Shown in pieces: positions 8,280-16,427 of a DNA stretch of 44,048 nt. Below the pieces are notes generated by a model. That model searched no databases, was not told the DNA's origin, and was given only the letters and a program-made list of their open reading frames with translations. A program made the translations under genes and the position numbers. The DNA is from Bacillota bacterium (GTDB taxonomy: Bacteria > Bacillota > Clostridia > Christensenellales > CAG-917): NCBI GenBank assembly GCA_023665365.1, contig JAMPEA010000009.1, positions 1-44,048 of the forward strand, written 5' to 3'. The number at the start of each line of letters is the position of its first letter. Position 1 is the stretch's first letter.

Positions 8280-9476
8280 ATGAGCAAAAATTCTAAAAAG
8301 GAATGTATTGCGATGCTGCTTGCCGGCGGACAGGGTACGCGTCTTGGCGTGCTCACCCAAAACGTGGCAAAGCCCGCGGTTCCGTTCGGCGCGAAATATC
8401 GCATCATAGACTTTCCGCTGTCAAACAGCATAAACAGCGGCATCGACACGATAGGCGTACTCACGCAGTACAGACCCTTTGAACTTCATCAATATATCGG
8501 CAACGGTCAGCCGTGGGACCTCGATAGGCTTAGCGGAGGCATCTACGTTCTCCCGCCGTATATGGGCGCGAAGTCGGGCGAGTGGTACAAGGGTACGGCA
8601 AACGCAATCTATCAAAATATCGACTTCATCGACAACTACGACCCCGAGTACGTCGTGATTTTGAGCGGCGACCATATCTACAAGATGGACTATCACGATA
8701 TGCTCAAAGACCACAAGAGGAATAACGCCGACTGTACTATCGCCGTGCGCGACGTGCCTATCGAGGAGGCGAGCCGCTTTGGAATACTCAATCTCAAAAA
8801 GAACTCCCGCCAAATCGAGGAGTTCGAGGAAAAGCCCAAGCAGCCGAGAAGTACGAAAGCCTCTATGGGCATTTATATCTTCACTTGGGCGAAGCTCCGT
8901 CAGTATCTCGTAGATGACGAAAACGACAAGACCAGCGAAAACGATTTCGGCAAGAATATCATTCCAAAGATGCTTGCCGACAATCAGAGGCTGTTCGCAT
9001 ATCAGTTTGACGGATACTGGAAGGACGTCGGCACAATCTCCTCGCTGTGGGAGGCGAATATGGATATTCTGCGCGCAAACGAACTCAATCTCGACGACGA
9101 CAAGTGGAAGATTTACGCGCGCAACAACGCCGAGCCGCCGCAGTTTATCACGCCTACGGGCAGGGTTTCAAACTGCCTCGTGTCAGAGGGCACAGTCATC
9201 AAGGGCACTGCTAAGGACAGCATAATTTCGCACTCCGTCACAATCGGCGAGGGCGCGTACGTCGAAGCCTCGATTATTATGCCCGGCGCGGTCATCGAGG
9301 ACGGCGCAGATGTCAGATATTCGATTATCGGCTGGGACGCGGTCGTCGGCAAAAACGCTATGGTCGGCGAAACTCTAAACGAGTGCCGCCCCGGCGAGTG
9401 GAAGATAAGCGTCATAGCGCCTAAGTACGAGCTGCCTGCGAATTCCGTCGTCGGCGCGAACGAAATGTTGGGTTAA
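8280..9476 (+). CDS. glgC: glucose-1-phosphate adenylyltransferase, catalytic subunit
   Basis: The 398-residue enzyme makes ADP-glucose, the sugar donor for glycogen synthesis. The N-terminal nucleotidyltransferase signature [25 protein letters not shown] is intact, followed by IDFPLSN, and YWKDVGT lies near 245. The C-terminal third is a left-handed beta-helix of hexapeptide-like repeats ([19 protein letters not shown]). The AGGAGG ribosome binding site is excellent. The glgD ribosome binding site overlaps its stop codon, which indicates co-translation of the two subunits. Confidence 0.97.
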   Translation: MSKNSKKECIAMLLAGGQGTRLGVLTQNVAKPAVPFGAKYRIIDFPLSNSINSGIDTIGVLTQYRPFELHQYIGNGQPWDLDRLSGGIYVLPPYMGAKSGEWYKGTANAIYQNIDFIDNYDPEYVVILSGDHIYKMDYHDMLKDHKRNNADCTIAVRDVPIEEASRFGILNLKKNSRQIEEFEEKPKQPRSTKASMGIYIFTWAKLRQYLVDDENDKTSENDFGKNIIPKMLADNQRLFAYQFDGYWKDVGTISSLWEANMDILRANELNLDDDKWKIYARNNAEPPQFITPTGRVSNCLVSEGTVIKGTAKDSIISHSVTIGEGAYVEASIIMPGAVIEDGADVRYSIIGWDAVVGKNAMVGETLNECRPGEWKISVIAPKYELPANSVVGANEMLG

Positions 9477-9488
9477 GGAGGAAAGACT

Positions 9489-10604
9489 ATGAAAAACCAT
9501 ACTATGAGCGTCTTGTTTGCGTCCGACGCAGAAAGCCATCTCAACGATTTGACGATACATCGCACAACCGCGTCGTTGCCCTTTGGCGGCAGATACCGCC
9601 TTATAGACTTTGCGCTTTCAAATCTCGTCAGCGCGAATATCACCACGATAGGCATAATCACGCGCAATAACTACAACTCCCTTATGGACCATATCCGCAT
9701 GGGACGCGACTGGGACTTGAATAGGAAAAACAGCGGAATAACCGTATTTCCGCCCTTCGTATTCAACAGCGCGCACGACGTGTACAAGGGCAAAATCGAG
9801 GCGCTGTATACTCTTCGCGGATTTATGATGAGCAGCAATGAGGAATACGTCGTCATCGCAAACACCAATATCGCGTTTAATATCGACTTCGAGGAAGTCG
9901 AAAAATTCCATATTGAAAAGGGCGCGGATATTACGGTGCTTACCTACTGCACGGACGATACCAATCCCCGCAAAATCATCATCTCCGCCGACAAGAACAA
10001 CCGCATAACCGATATGCGCTATCCCGTCGCAAGCGACACGGGCAAGCAGAGATGCAACCTCAATATCTACTTCATCAAAAAGGATTTGCTCATCTCGCTT
10101 GTGGATAACGCCTACGCCCACGGCGCGTACGACTTTGAAAAGGACATTTTGCAAAAGAAGCTCGACGAACTGTATATCATGAACTACGAGGTCAAGGATT
10201 ACGTCGCCGTCATCGACCGCATTCCCACCTACTTCAAGCGCAGTATGGAACTCCTCGACCCCACCGTCAGAGACGAGCTGTTTTACAAGCACTCGACTAT
10301 ACTCACAAAGGTCAAGGACAGCGTCCCCGTCAAGTACAAGGACGGCGCAAACGTCAAAAACTCCATTATCGCCGACGGTTGCGTCATCGACGGCACGGTT
10401 GAAAACTCCATTCTTTTCCGTAGCGTAAAAGTAGGCAAAGGCGCGGTCATTCGCAACTCGATTATCATGGAGGACTCCATCATCATGGACGGCGCGTCCC
10501 TCGACTATACCATCACCGACAAGGACGTCATCATTCAGTCGGGACGCACTTTGAGCGGGTATGAGAGTTATCCGATGGTGGTTGTCAAAGGAAAGGTCAT
10601 CTAA
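9489..10604 (+). CDS. glgD: GlgD, regulatory subunit of glucose-1-phosphate adenylyltransferase
   Basis: The 371-residue paralogue of GlgC is typical of Bacillota, where GlgC and GlgD form a heteromeric enzyme with altered activity. The nucleotide-binding GGxGTRL loop is missing; the region reads MSVLFASDAESHLNDLTIHRTTASLPFGG. The IDFALSN segment and the hexapeptide-repeat C-terminus (SIIMEDSIIMDGASLDYTI) remain. This supports a non-catalytic, modulating role. An AAGGAGG ribosome binding site lies over the glgC stop. The TAA stop forms the first bases of the long palindrome at 10602-10727. Confidence 0.95.
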   Translation: MKNHTMSVLFASDAESHLNDLTIHRTTASLPFGGRYRLIDFALSNLVSANITTIGIITRNNYNSLMDHIRMGRDWDLNRKNSGITVFPPFVFNSAHDVYKGKIEALYTLRGFMMSSNEEYVVIANTNIAFNIDFEEVEKFHIEKGADITVLTYCTDDTNPRKIIISADKNNRITDMRYPVASDTGKQRCNLNIYFIKKDLLISLVDNAYAHGAYDFEKDILQKKLDELYIMNYEVKDYVAVIDRIPTYFKRSMELLDPTVRDELFYKHSTILTKVKDSVPVKYKDGANVKNSIIADGCVIDGTVENSILFRSVKVGKGAVIRNSIIMEDSIIMDGASLDYTITDKDVIIQSGRTLSGYESYPMVVVKGKVI

Positions 10605-10727
10605 AATGCGCTATTTGCGCCCTTTTGTGTTTTTCGCAAGAACTTGGCACACCGTGTACGTTTTGTACACTGGGTGTGACCAAAACCTTGCGAGAAAACG
10701 CAAAATCATCGCAAATATCGCATTTTA
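10602..10727. repeat. long imperfect palindrome starting at the glgD stop codon (family A)
   Basis: The left arm 10602-10619 and right arm 10710-10727 are complementary at 17 of 18 positions. The inner arms (TTTTCGCAAGAACTTGG and CCAAAACCTTGCGAGAAAA) also pair. The centre is GTGTAC/GTACAC around a short loop. The first three bases are the glgD TAA. The design matches 4671-4789. Confidence 0.75.
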
Positions 10728-10759
10728 GCGAGATGCAAAATGTTAGGTGCAAAAAAACA

Positions 10760-10792
10760 CCCCACAAAACAGGGACGTTTTGCGGGGACCCC
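10760..10792 (-). repeat. GGGGTCCCC-family hairpin repeat, minus-strand copy
   Basis: Read on the minus strand it is GGGGTCCCCGCAAAACGTCC followed by the complementary arm GTTTTGTGGGG. It matches 38371-38404 closely. Confidence 0.7.
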
Positions 10793-11112
10793 GCGCGGCA
10801 AGTGAATTGCCACTTTTGCGAATTAAAAGAGGCGCACAAACGAAAACTTTGAGCGGGTGTGAATACGACGCACACTCGTTACGAAGTTTAGAACGAGCGA
10901 GTGCAAGGCGCGAGCCAAAGGGAGTGCCAAGCACCAGAGTTGGGTGCGTAGCACACAACAAGTACAAGTGAGCGGAAAATGTTGTTTTAATTTCCGCGAA
11001 CGAGTGGCATAATGAGGGGTCGATACCCGATGTGCGCGCGCCGACTTCCCCACCCACAAGCAACATTTGTTTTGTAGAGAAAGAGGTAGCTACCGCAGCC
11101 GTCTATGTTCTT
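10793..11112. other. non-coding, repeat-derived spacer
   Basis: No credible gene is seen in these 320 bases. Short open frames here have no homology I recognise and no convincing ribosome binding sites. The segment links two dispersed repeats and contains several small inverted repeats. It separates glgD from the PH-domain gene and glgA. Confidence 0.5.
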
Positions 11113-11157
11113 GCGGGAGGGGAAAGCCCGTAAGGGAAGGGGTGGGTCATATATTTT
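11113..11157. repeat. dispersed repeat, GCGGGAGGGGAAAGCCCG type, copy B
   Basis: This is a near-identical direct copy of 38-82. It lies about 50 bases before the PH-domain gene. Confidence 0.65.
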
Positions 11158-11204
11158 AAAGTACGTGACGTACAATCTATTAAAAGGAGAACAACAACTT
11201 AACC

Positions 11205-11858
11205 ATGAACATTGACGAGAAATATTTTCAAGAGTCGCAGATGCAGGTGAACAGGGTTGAGGACATTCTCGCTGTCGGCGAGGACGTTCTTTGGCGCGAC
11301 AAGCCCGATAAAAAGGCGCACGTTGCGGCGGCTATCGTCAAGGCGTTGCCGTTTACGATTGTCTGGATACTTTTCGATTTCGGCTTTATCATCGGCATTG
11401 CCATAGCTATGTCAAAAGGCGCTATTCCGCTTGCGATACTCGGATTTATTATTCCGTTTTTCCTCATTCACCTTACTCCCGTGTGGATATGGATTGTAAA
11501 TATCGTGCGGTCCGTAGCGGAGCTTAAAAATTTGGAATACGTCTTTACGGACAAGCGTATTATCGTGCGCTCGGGCATTATCGGCATTGACTTCAAATCG
11601 CTGTACTACAACGAGGTCGAGAGCGTCAATGTCAATGTAAATTGGACGGATAAGATTTTCAAGGTGGGCGATATTTACGTCAATGCAAAGTCCTCGGCGG
11701 CGGTGCTGTACGACCTGCACAATCCGTACATTTTGGGCACTAAACTTCAAAAGATAGTGCAGGACATCACTACGGATATAAATTACCCCAACGCGCTTCG
11801 TCCCGACAACAACCCCGGTTATCACACCAAGTACACCGACGACCCCTTTAAACGCTAA
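11205..11858 (+). CDS. PH-domain (YdbS/bPH2-like) membrane protein
   Basis: The 217-residue protein has an N-terminal cytoplasmic segment with the VLWRDKPDKKA motif seen at the start of bacterial PH-domain proteins. Two membrane spans follow (about 42-70 and 75-100). The bPH2/DUF304-type domain contains YVFTDKRIIVRSGIIGIDFKSLYYNEVESVNV and DIYVNAKSSAAVLYDLHNP. AGGAG lies unusually far (about 16 bases) before the ATG. glgA starts 22 bp downstream, so the two are likely co-transcribed. A link to glycogen metabolism is not established. The function of this family is poorly known. Confidence 0.8.
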   Translation: MNIDEKYFQESQMQVNRVEDILAVGEDVLWRDKPDKKAHVAAAIVKALPFTIVWILFDFGFIIGIAIAMSKGAIPLAILGFIIPFFLIHLTPVWIWIVNIVRSVAELKNLEYVFTDKRIIVRSGIIGIDFKSLYYNEVESVNVNVNWTDKIFKVGDIYVNAKSSAAVLYDLHNPYILGTKLQKIVQDITTDINYPNALRPDNNPGYHTKYTDDPFKR

Positions 11859-11880
11859 ATAAAAATAAAAGAGGATTATT

Positions 11881-13305
11881 ATGAAAATACTTTTTGTAGC
11901 ATCCGAAGCCGCACCTTTCGCAAGGTCGGGCGGGCTCGGCGACGTCGCGGGCGCGCTCCCGCAGGCGTTCAATAAGGCAGGGCACGATTGCAGAGTTATC
12001 ATCCCTTACTACAAGGACGAGATAAAGGGGGATTTTCAAAATACCTTCCGCTATATCGCGTCTACTTACGTGGATTTGAGTTGGAGACGCCAGTATTGCG
12101 GAGTTTTCGAGGCTAAGTACGGCGGAGTGACCTACTATCTTATCGACAACGAATACTACTTCAAGCGCAGAGGGCTTTACGGGCATTTCGACGACGGCGA
12201 AAGGTTTGCGTTCTTCTCAAAAGCCGTGCTCGAAGTGCTTCCGCTTATAGATTTCTTCCCCGATATTCTGCACGCAAACGATTGGCATACCGCGCTTACG
12301 CCGGTTTTCCTCGACGTGTTCTATCGCTTTTCTGAGGAGTACAGAAATATCAAATCCGTGTTTACGATACACAATATCGAGTTCCAAGGCAAGTACGGCG
12401 ACAACCTCATCGGCGATATTCTCGGCTTGCCAGATTGGGCAAGGTCGCTCGTTATGAACGGCGACTGCGTCAACTTTATGAAGGGCGGCATCGAAGCCGC
12501 AAGCGCGGTCACTACCGTCAGCGAGACGTACGCCGGCGAAATCCTCGACCCGTTCTATTCCTACGGGCTTGAAAGCATACTCTCGCAAAGGCAATACAAG
12601 TTGCACGGCGTAGTCAACGGCATCGACCAAAACGAGTACGACCCGCAAAAGGATAAGCGCCTCTTTAAACAGTACGGCGTTAAGGATTACGCAAAGGGCA
12701 AGGCGGAAAACAAGAAAGCGCTTTGCGAGATGATAAATCTCTCCTATGACGAAAACCGTCCGCTCGTTGCGATGGTCACGCGCCTCACCGAGCAAAAGGG
12801 CATGGACCTCGTAAGCGCCGTCATCGACGACATTATGCGCGCGGATATTCAAATGGTCGTGCTCGGCACGGGCGACTGGAAATACGAAAATATGATAAAA
12901 TCCGTCGAGGGCAGATACCCCAACAAGTTCCGCGCAATCCTCGCGTTTTCGCAGGACCTCGCAAGCAAACTCTACGGCGCGAGCGACCTCTTCCTTATGC
13001 CAAGCAAGTTTGAGCCTTGCGGACTGTCTCAGCTCATAGCTATGAGATACGGCTCTATCCCGATTGTGCGCGAGACGGGCGGACTTAAAGACACCGTCCC
13101 CGCCTACAACGGCGAGACGGGCGAGGGCAAGGGCTTTACGTTTAAGACCTACAATTCCTACGATATGCTTGACGCCGTTTGGCGCGCCTACGCCTGCTTC
13201 CACGATAAGCCCGAATGGGATAAGGTTGTCAAAAACGCTATGAGTTCGGATTTTAGCTGGGATGTTTCGGCTGAAAAGTATCTCAACCTGTTCAAAACCT
13301 TATGA
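11881..13305 (+). CDS. glgA: glycogen synthase (ADP-glucose)
   Basis: The 474-residue GT5 enzyme extends alpha-1,4-glucan chains from ADP-glucose made by GlgC/GlgD. The N-terminal sugar-nucleotide loop reads FARSGGLGDVAGALP, where the usual Lys-Thr/Val before GG is Arg-Ser. The C-terminal Rossmann domain has MVTRLTEQKGMDLV and the donor-binding PSKFEPCGLSQLIAMRYG...RETGGLKDTV. AGAGG precedes the ATG. It is separated from glgBCD by a repeat-rich gap and the PH-domain gene, so it may be expressed on its own. Confidence 0.96.
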   Translation: MKILFVASEAAPFARSGGLGDVAGALPQAFNKAGHDCRVIIPYYKDEIKGDFQNTFRYIASTYVDLSWRRQYCGVFEAKYGGVTYYLIDNEYYFKRRGLYGHFDDGERFAFFSKAVLEVLPLIDFFPDILHANDWHTALTPVFLDVFYRFSEEYRNIKSVFTIHNIEFQGKYGDNLIGDILGLPDWARSLVMNGDCVNFMKGGIEAASAVTTVSETYAGEILDPFYSYGLESILSQRQYKLHGVVNGIDQNEYDPQKDKRLFKQYGVKDYAKGKAENKKALCEMINLSYDENRPLVAMVTRLTEQKGMDLVSAVIDDIMRADIQMVVLGTGDWKYENMIKSVEGRYPNKFRAILAFSQDLASKLYGASDLFLMPSKFEPCGLSQLIAMRYGSIPIVRETGGLKDTVPAYNGETGEGKGFTFKTYNSYDMLDAVWRAYACFHDKPEWDKVVKNAMSSDFSWDVSAEKYLNLFKTL

Positions 13306-13349
13306 TTTGGGCTGTGCTTTCGATGGCGTTTTGACGTTAGGAGAACAAC

Positions 13350-13547
13350 GTGAGTAAAGTATCTTTTATAAGTTTCTGCGTGGAATATTATGCCGAGCAT
13401 ATCGGCAAATCGAGTAGTGAAGTGTATGCGCTTTTCAAAAACGAGGGCGTACTTAGTATGCTCGATGAAGAGTACGGCGATTTGCACGGAATGAGTATGG
13501 AATATCTCATGCAGTTTATAGACGAGTATTTGGGAGATAAAAAGTAA
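13350..13547 (+). CDS. DUF3791-type small protein (first)
   Basis: The 65-residue acidic protein starts at GTG with AGGAG seven bases upstream. FCVEYYAEHIGKSSSEVYALF and EEYGDLHGMSMEYLMQFIDEYL match the DUF3791 pattern as I know it (helix, then Y..LH.., then a final helix). Its stop overlaps the next start (TAATG), so translation is coupled to the DUF3990 gene. In such arrangements it could be a partner or antitoxin of the larger protein. That is inference. Confidence 0.75.
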   Translation: MSKVSFISFCVEYYAEHIGKSSSEVYALFKNEGVLSMLDEEYGDLHGMSMEYLMQFIDEYLGDKK

Positions 13548-14044
13548 TGCTTTTGTATCACGGGACAACGCTCGAAATAAAAGAGCCGAAAATAATCAAA
13601 TTCGAAATCGGTCGAGATTTCGGTTTTGCGTTTTATACTACCGATATTCGAGAGCAAGCCGAGCGCTGGGCAATTCGCAGAGCTAAGATAGAGTCAAAAA
13701 AACTAAACAAACCTGTCCCTGCCATAGTAAACGTGTACGAGTGGAATAGCGCGCATATGCTTTTTGAAAAGCACTTTGACGGCGCGTCTATGGAGTGGTT
13801 GGAGCTTGTGATAAAATGCAGAGGCAATGCTGAATTTACGCACGGCTTTGACATCGTAAGCGGCAAGATTGCAAACGATAACGTGGGTGAAACCGTTTCC
13901 TACGTAATGCAGGGGATTATGCGCAAAGAAGATGCGATAGAAAGATTGAAATTTGAAAAGATAAATAATCAAATTGCGTTTTGTTCCGAGCAATCCTTAA
14001 AAGAATTGGCTTTTGTAAAAAGTTATGTTGCGGAGATGAAATAA
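13547..14044 (+). CDS. DUF3990 protein, predicted ADP-ribosyltransferase-like
   Basis: The 165-residue protein begins LLYHGTTLEIKEPKI and continues with RDFGFAFYTTDIREQAERWA, then EWLELVIKCRGN, GFDIVSGKIANDNV and NNQIAFCSEQSLKEL. These are the conserved blocks of DUF3990. YHGT, FYTT and the final Gln-containing NNQI block occupy the positions of the H-Y-[E/Q] triad of ADP-ribosyltransferases. I recall the family being grouped with that fold but cannot check it. It is flanked on both sides by DUF3791-type genes, with start/stop overlaps at each end (TAATG). Both the enzymatic activity and a toxin-like role are predictions. Confidence 0.75.
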   Translation: MLLYHGTTLEIKEPKIIKFEIGRDFGFAFYTTDIREQAERWAIRRAKIESKKLNKPVPAIVNVYEWNSAHMLFEKHFDGASMEWLELVIKCRGNAEFTHGFDIVSGKIANDNVGETVSYVMQGIMRKEDAIERLKFEKINNQIAFCSEQSLKELAFVKSYVAEMK

Positions 14045-14247
14045 TGGCGCACTCGACTATAAGGGCGACCATCTTGCCCGAAATAATAAAGTTGATATGC
14101 AACGATAAAAACGTGTCCGAGCAACAGGCGTTGGATATGTTTTATACGTCCAAGACGGGCGAAAGTTTTGCCGACGACGAGACGGGGCTTTACGGACAGT
14201 CGCCGCTTTACATTTACGGACTTTTCAAAGAAGAAACCGAAATTTAA
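14044..14247 (+). CDS. DUF3791-type small protein (second)
   Basis: The 67-residue protein starts at an ATG that overlaps the DUF3990 stop (TAATGG). An in-frame start at 13981 would lie inside the upstream gene. It contains VSEQQALDMFYTSKTGESFADDETGLYGQSPLYIYGLFKEE. I recognise this as the second common form of DUF3791 protein, with a Y-Q-SP-YIY block. It completes a tightly coupled three-gene unit with 13350 and 13547. Confidence 0.7.
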   Translation: MAHSTIRATILPEIIKLICNDKNVSEQQALDMFYTSKTGESFADDETGLYGQSPLYIYGLFKEETEI

Positions 14248-14278
14248 TATTTTTTAGTCTGTAATAGCAATTAAAGTT

Positions 14279-14494
14279 ATGACGACAATAGAAAACGTAA
14301 GTAAAAGAATTGTTGAAGCGAGAAAGGTTGCGGGCTATACTCAGCAACAGGTCGCCGATATTCTGAAAATACATATAAGTCAGTGGCAAAAATACGAGTA
14401 TGCCAAAATTCAATTAGACTATGATAAGATTATAGCTATCTGTAAGTTGTTTGATATTTCGGCAGATTATTTGTTTGGTTTATCCAATCATTAA
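14279..14494 (+). CDS. mini-XRE transcriptional regulator
   Basis: The 71-residue helix-turn-helix protein (VSKRIVEARKVAGYTQQQVADIL, HISQWQKYEYAKIQLDYDKI) ends with the FDISADYLFGLSNH tail shared by the other mini-XRE proteins in this window. It lies 31 bp after the DUF3791/3990 trio and could regulate it, though the ribosome binding site is weak. Its stop is one base from the stop of the convergent gene at 14496. Confidence 0.8.
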   Translation: MTTIENVSKRIVEARKVAGYTQQQVADILKIHISQWQKYEYAKIQLDYDKIIAICKLFDISADYLFGLSNH

Positions 14495-14495
14495 A

Positions 14496-15668
14496 TTACA
14501 AATTATTGGGCGCGGCGTCGTTTGCAAATTGCTTTTGCATACGAATAAAGTCGTTATCCAATTTGTCCAATATATCTATGCCGTTGATTTTTGTATCCGC
14601 TTTGAACGTATCGCGCAGTATGCAGAAGGCGTTGGATATTGTGAGAGTCATCGTTACGCAGATTTCGTAAAATTTCAAAAGTTGGTGTTTATAATAGGGT
14701 GTGTTGCCGTGTACGTAGCTGTGGCACATTTTATAGCAGGTTTTCAAATCGGATAAAAACGTTTTATCCTTGCTCCAATGCTTGCCGAGATATGAGATAA
14801 TCCCGTTTACCGAGTAGGGACGAGGTTTATCGCTATGATAATCCGCTATACAGTCCAACCAGCCGAAATGCAGATAGTCCGCTTTGCTTTTGCAGAGTTT
14901 GTTAGTTCTGTTTTCATACAGTTTTTCAAATTCGGGCGGGAAAACGGCGTTCTTTGGTTTTTCCGTTTCAAAATCCGCGCGGGATTTTTGCTCGTTGAGG
15001 TTTGTAAACGTAGCGTATGTATCCGACACGCCGTCGGTATAGCATAGCAGCAGAAGTTTTATATACACCTCGACCATTCCCCTCAAAAGAGGATAAACGT
15101 CGTTTAGAAGATTGTTTTCGAGCAACGTAAAACAAGCCATGCCTTTGTTTGCGATTGACACGAACAAGTCGTAAAAAATCGTATTTTTTAAATATTGAGA
15201 GTGGCGCATAAGTAGCTCGTTCATTTTTGTGTTGATTACAAAAAGGTCGTAAGGCACGGGATAATACAAAAATCTTTCGCCCGATATAATTGCTTTCTTG
15301 CGGAAAAACGTACTGCCGTATTGACGCAATTTGACGTTTTCAATCACTTGATTGACTAAGTTTTCTTTATATGCGCCGTCGTTTTCAATTCTTTTTTGCT
15401 CCTGTTCTGAAACGGCTATGAGATTGGAGCGGTGTATGCCGATGATATGCCGACAAAAATCGTATGCGAAATTTTCATATTCTCCGACGATTATTTGCTT
15501 GTCGTCGGGGATTTGTAAATTGTAATATTTATCAATGTCTTTGCCGAACCTTGCAGAAACTTTATAAAAAATCTCCATAAGAAACGAGCCGTTTATTTCT
15601 TTACTAAAAAGCCGTTTCAGAGTTTTTTTATATTCCGCAAATGCTTCGGGGGAGTTGTAGTCTATCAT
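14496..15668 (-). CDS. unrecognised 390-residue protein, faintly DUF5677-like
   Basis: The frame runs further upstream into dut, but the ATG at 15668, one base past the dut stop, is the plausible start. The protein is soluble, mixed alpha, and rich in Tyr/Phe/Lys. The segment LLRGMVEVYIKLLLLCYTDG followed later by CYKMCHSYVHGN resembles the R...E...H pattern of DUF5677-type proteins. That resemblance is weak. It follows dut closely on the same strand, so it may be translated with it. It converges on the XRE gene with a one-base gap. No function can be assigned. Confidence 0.7.
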   Translation of the reverse strand: MIDYNSPEAFAEYKKTLKRLFSKEINGSFLMEIFYKVSARFGKDIDKYYNLQIPDDKQIIVGEYENFAYDFCRHIIGIHRSNLIAVSEQEQKRIENDGAYKENLVNQVIENVKLRQYGSTFFRKKAIISGERFLYYPVPYDLFVINTKMNELLMRHSQYLKNTIFYDLFVSIANKGMACFTLLENNLLNDVYPLLRGMVEVYIKLLLLCYTDGVSDTYATFTNLNEQKSRADFETEKPKNAVFPPEFEKLYENRTNKLCKSKADYLHFGWLDCIADYHSDKPRPYSVNGIISYLGKHWSKDKTFLSDLKTCYKMCHSYVHGNTPYYKHQLLKFYEICVTMTLTISNAFCILRDTFKADTKINGIDILDKLDNDFIRMQKQFANDAAPNNL

Positions 15669-15669
15669 T

Positions 15670-16110
15670 TTATCTGCCTGTCGAGCCGAAGCCACCGTCG
15701 CCGCGGACGGTATCGTCAAGGGTGTCGCTTTCTTCAAGAGTTGCCGCGACGTAGGGGGTGAATACTATTTGCGCGATGCGTTCGCCGTCTTTTATCGTTT
15801 GCGGGGCGGCGGAGTGGTTGTGTATCGCAACCATAATCTCTCCGCGATAGTCGCTGTCGATAACACCCACCTTATTGGCGGGGGCAAGCCCGCGCTTTGA
15901 GGCAAGCCCGCTTCGCGCATAGACAAGCCCTACGAGGTGCGTCGGGATTTGCATTGCAATCCCCGTATGGATAAACACGGTTTCGTTTGGGTTTATCGTC
16001 ACTTCGCCGTCTATACAGGCAAACAAATCCGCACCTGCCGACCACTCCGTGCCGTACTTGGGCAGGGTGGCGTTTTTCAGTAATTTTTTCACTTTTACGA
16101 TGGTTTCCAT
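15670..16110 (-). CDS. dut: dUTP diphosphatase
   Basis: The 146-residue enzyme hydrolyses dUTP to dUMP, keeping uracil out of DNA. All five trimeric dUTPase motifs are visible: SAGADL, then ARSGLASKRGL, then GVIDSDYRGEI, then GERIAQIVF, and the C-terminal RGDGGFGSTGR. The start is taken at METIV (16110) with AAGGAC upstream. An in-frame ATG at 16149 would add 13 atypical residues. It stands between the copper locus and the unrecognised gene at 14496. Confidence 0.95.
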   Translation of the reverse strand: METIVKVKKLLKNATLPKYGTEWSAGADLFACIDGEVTINPNETVFIHTGIAMQIPTHLVGLVYARSGLASKRGLAPANKVGVIDSDYRGEIMVAIHNHSAAPQTIKDGERIAQIVFTPYVAATLEESDTLDDTVRGDGGFGSTGR

Positions 16111-16163
16111 AGGGCTGTCCTTGGTTATGATAATCAAATTATACAGCAAGCGCGCGATATTTA

Positions 16164-16427
16164 CTAATTCTTTTTAAACAGTTTTGCAAAAAAGCCCTGT
16201 TTTTCGGCGGGAGCTTCGTTTACGGACGAAACTTTGTAGCCCTGTTGTTCGATAGCGGCTTTGATTGCCTCGACGTTTATTTCGTCCTCGCAGGTGATTT
16301 CGGTTGTCCCCTTGGAGTGCGAGGATTTTACGTCGGTCACGTTTGCGCTTTTGCGCACTGCGTCGTTGACGTGCGCCTCGCACATTCCGCACATCATTCC
16401 GTCCACTTTGAGTACATACTTTTTCAT
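16164..16427 (-). CDS. CopZ-like copper chaperone from an internal in-frame start (candidate)
   Basis: Within copA, in the same frame, an ATG at 16427 is preceded by AAAGGAG (16444-16438) at normal spacing. From there the frame encodes an 87-residue heavy-metal domain, MKKYVLKVDGMMCGMCEAHV and on, which would be a complete CopZ-like chaperone with a basic tail. The preceding segment (KISQKENEN) reads like a former intergenic leader. This suggests a separate copZ that became fused when the copA stop was lost. Free production is a prediction. Confidence 0.5.
   Translation of the reverse strand: MKKYVLKVDGMMCGMCEAHVNDAVRKSANVTDVKSSHSKGTTEITCEDEINVEAIKAAIEQQGYKVSSVNEAPAEKQGFFAKLFKKN

Noticed and set aside
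10625..10971. overlapping short open frames between glgD and the PH-domain gene
   Set aside because: They read through palindromes and dispersed repeats, with no ribosome binding sites.
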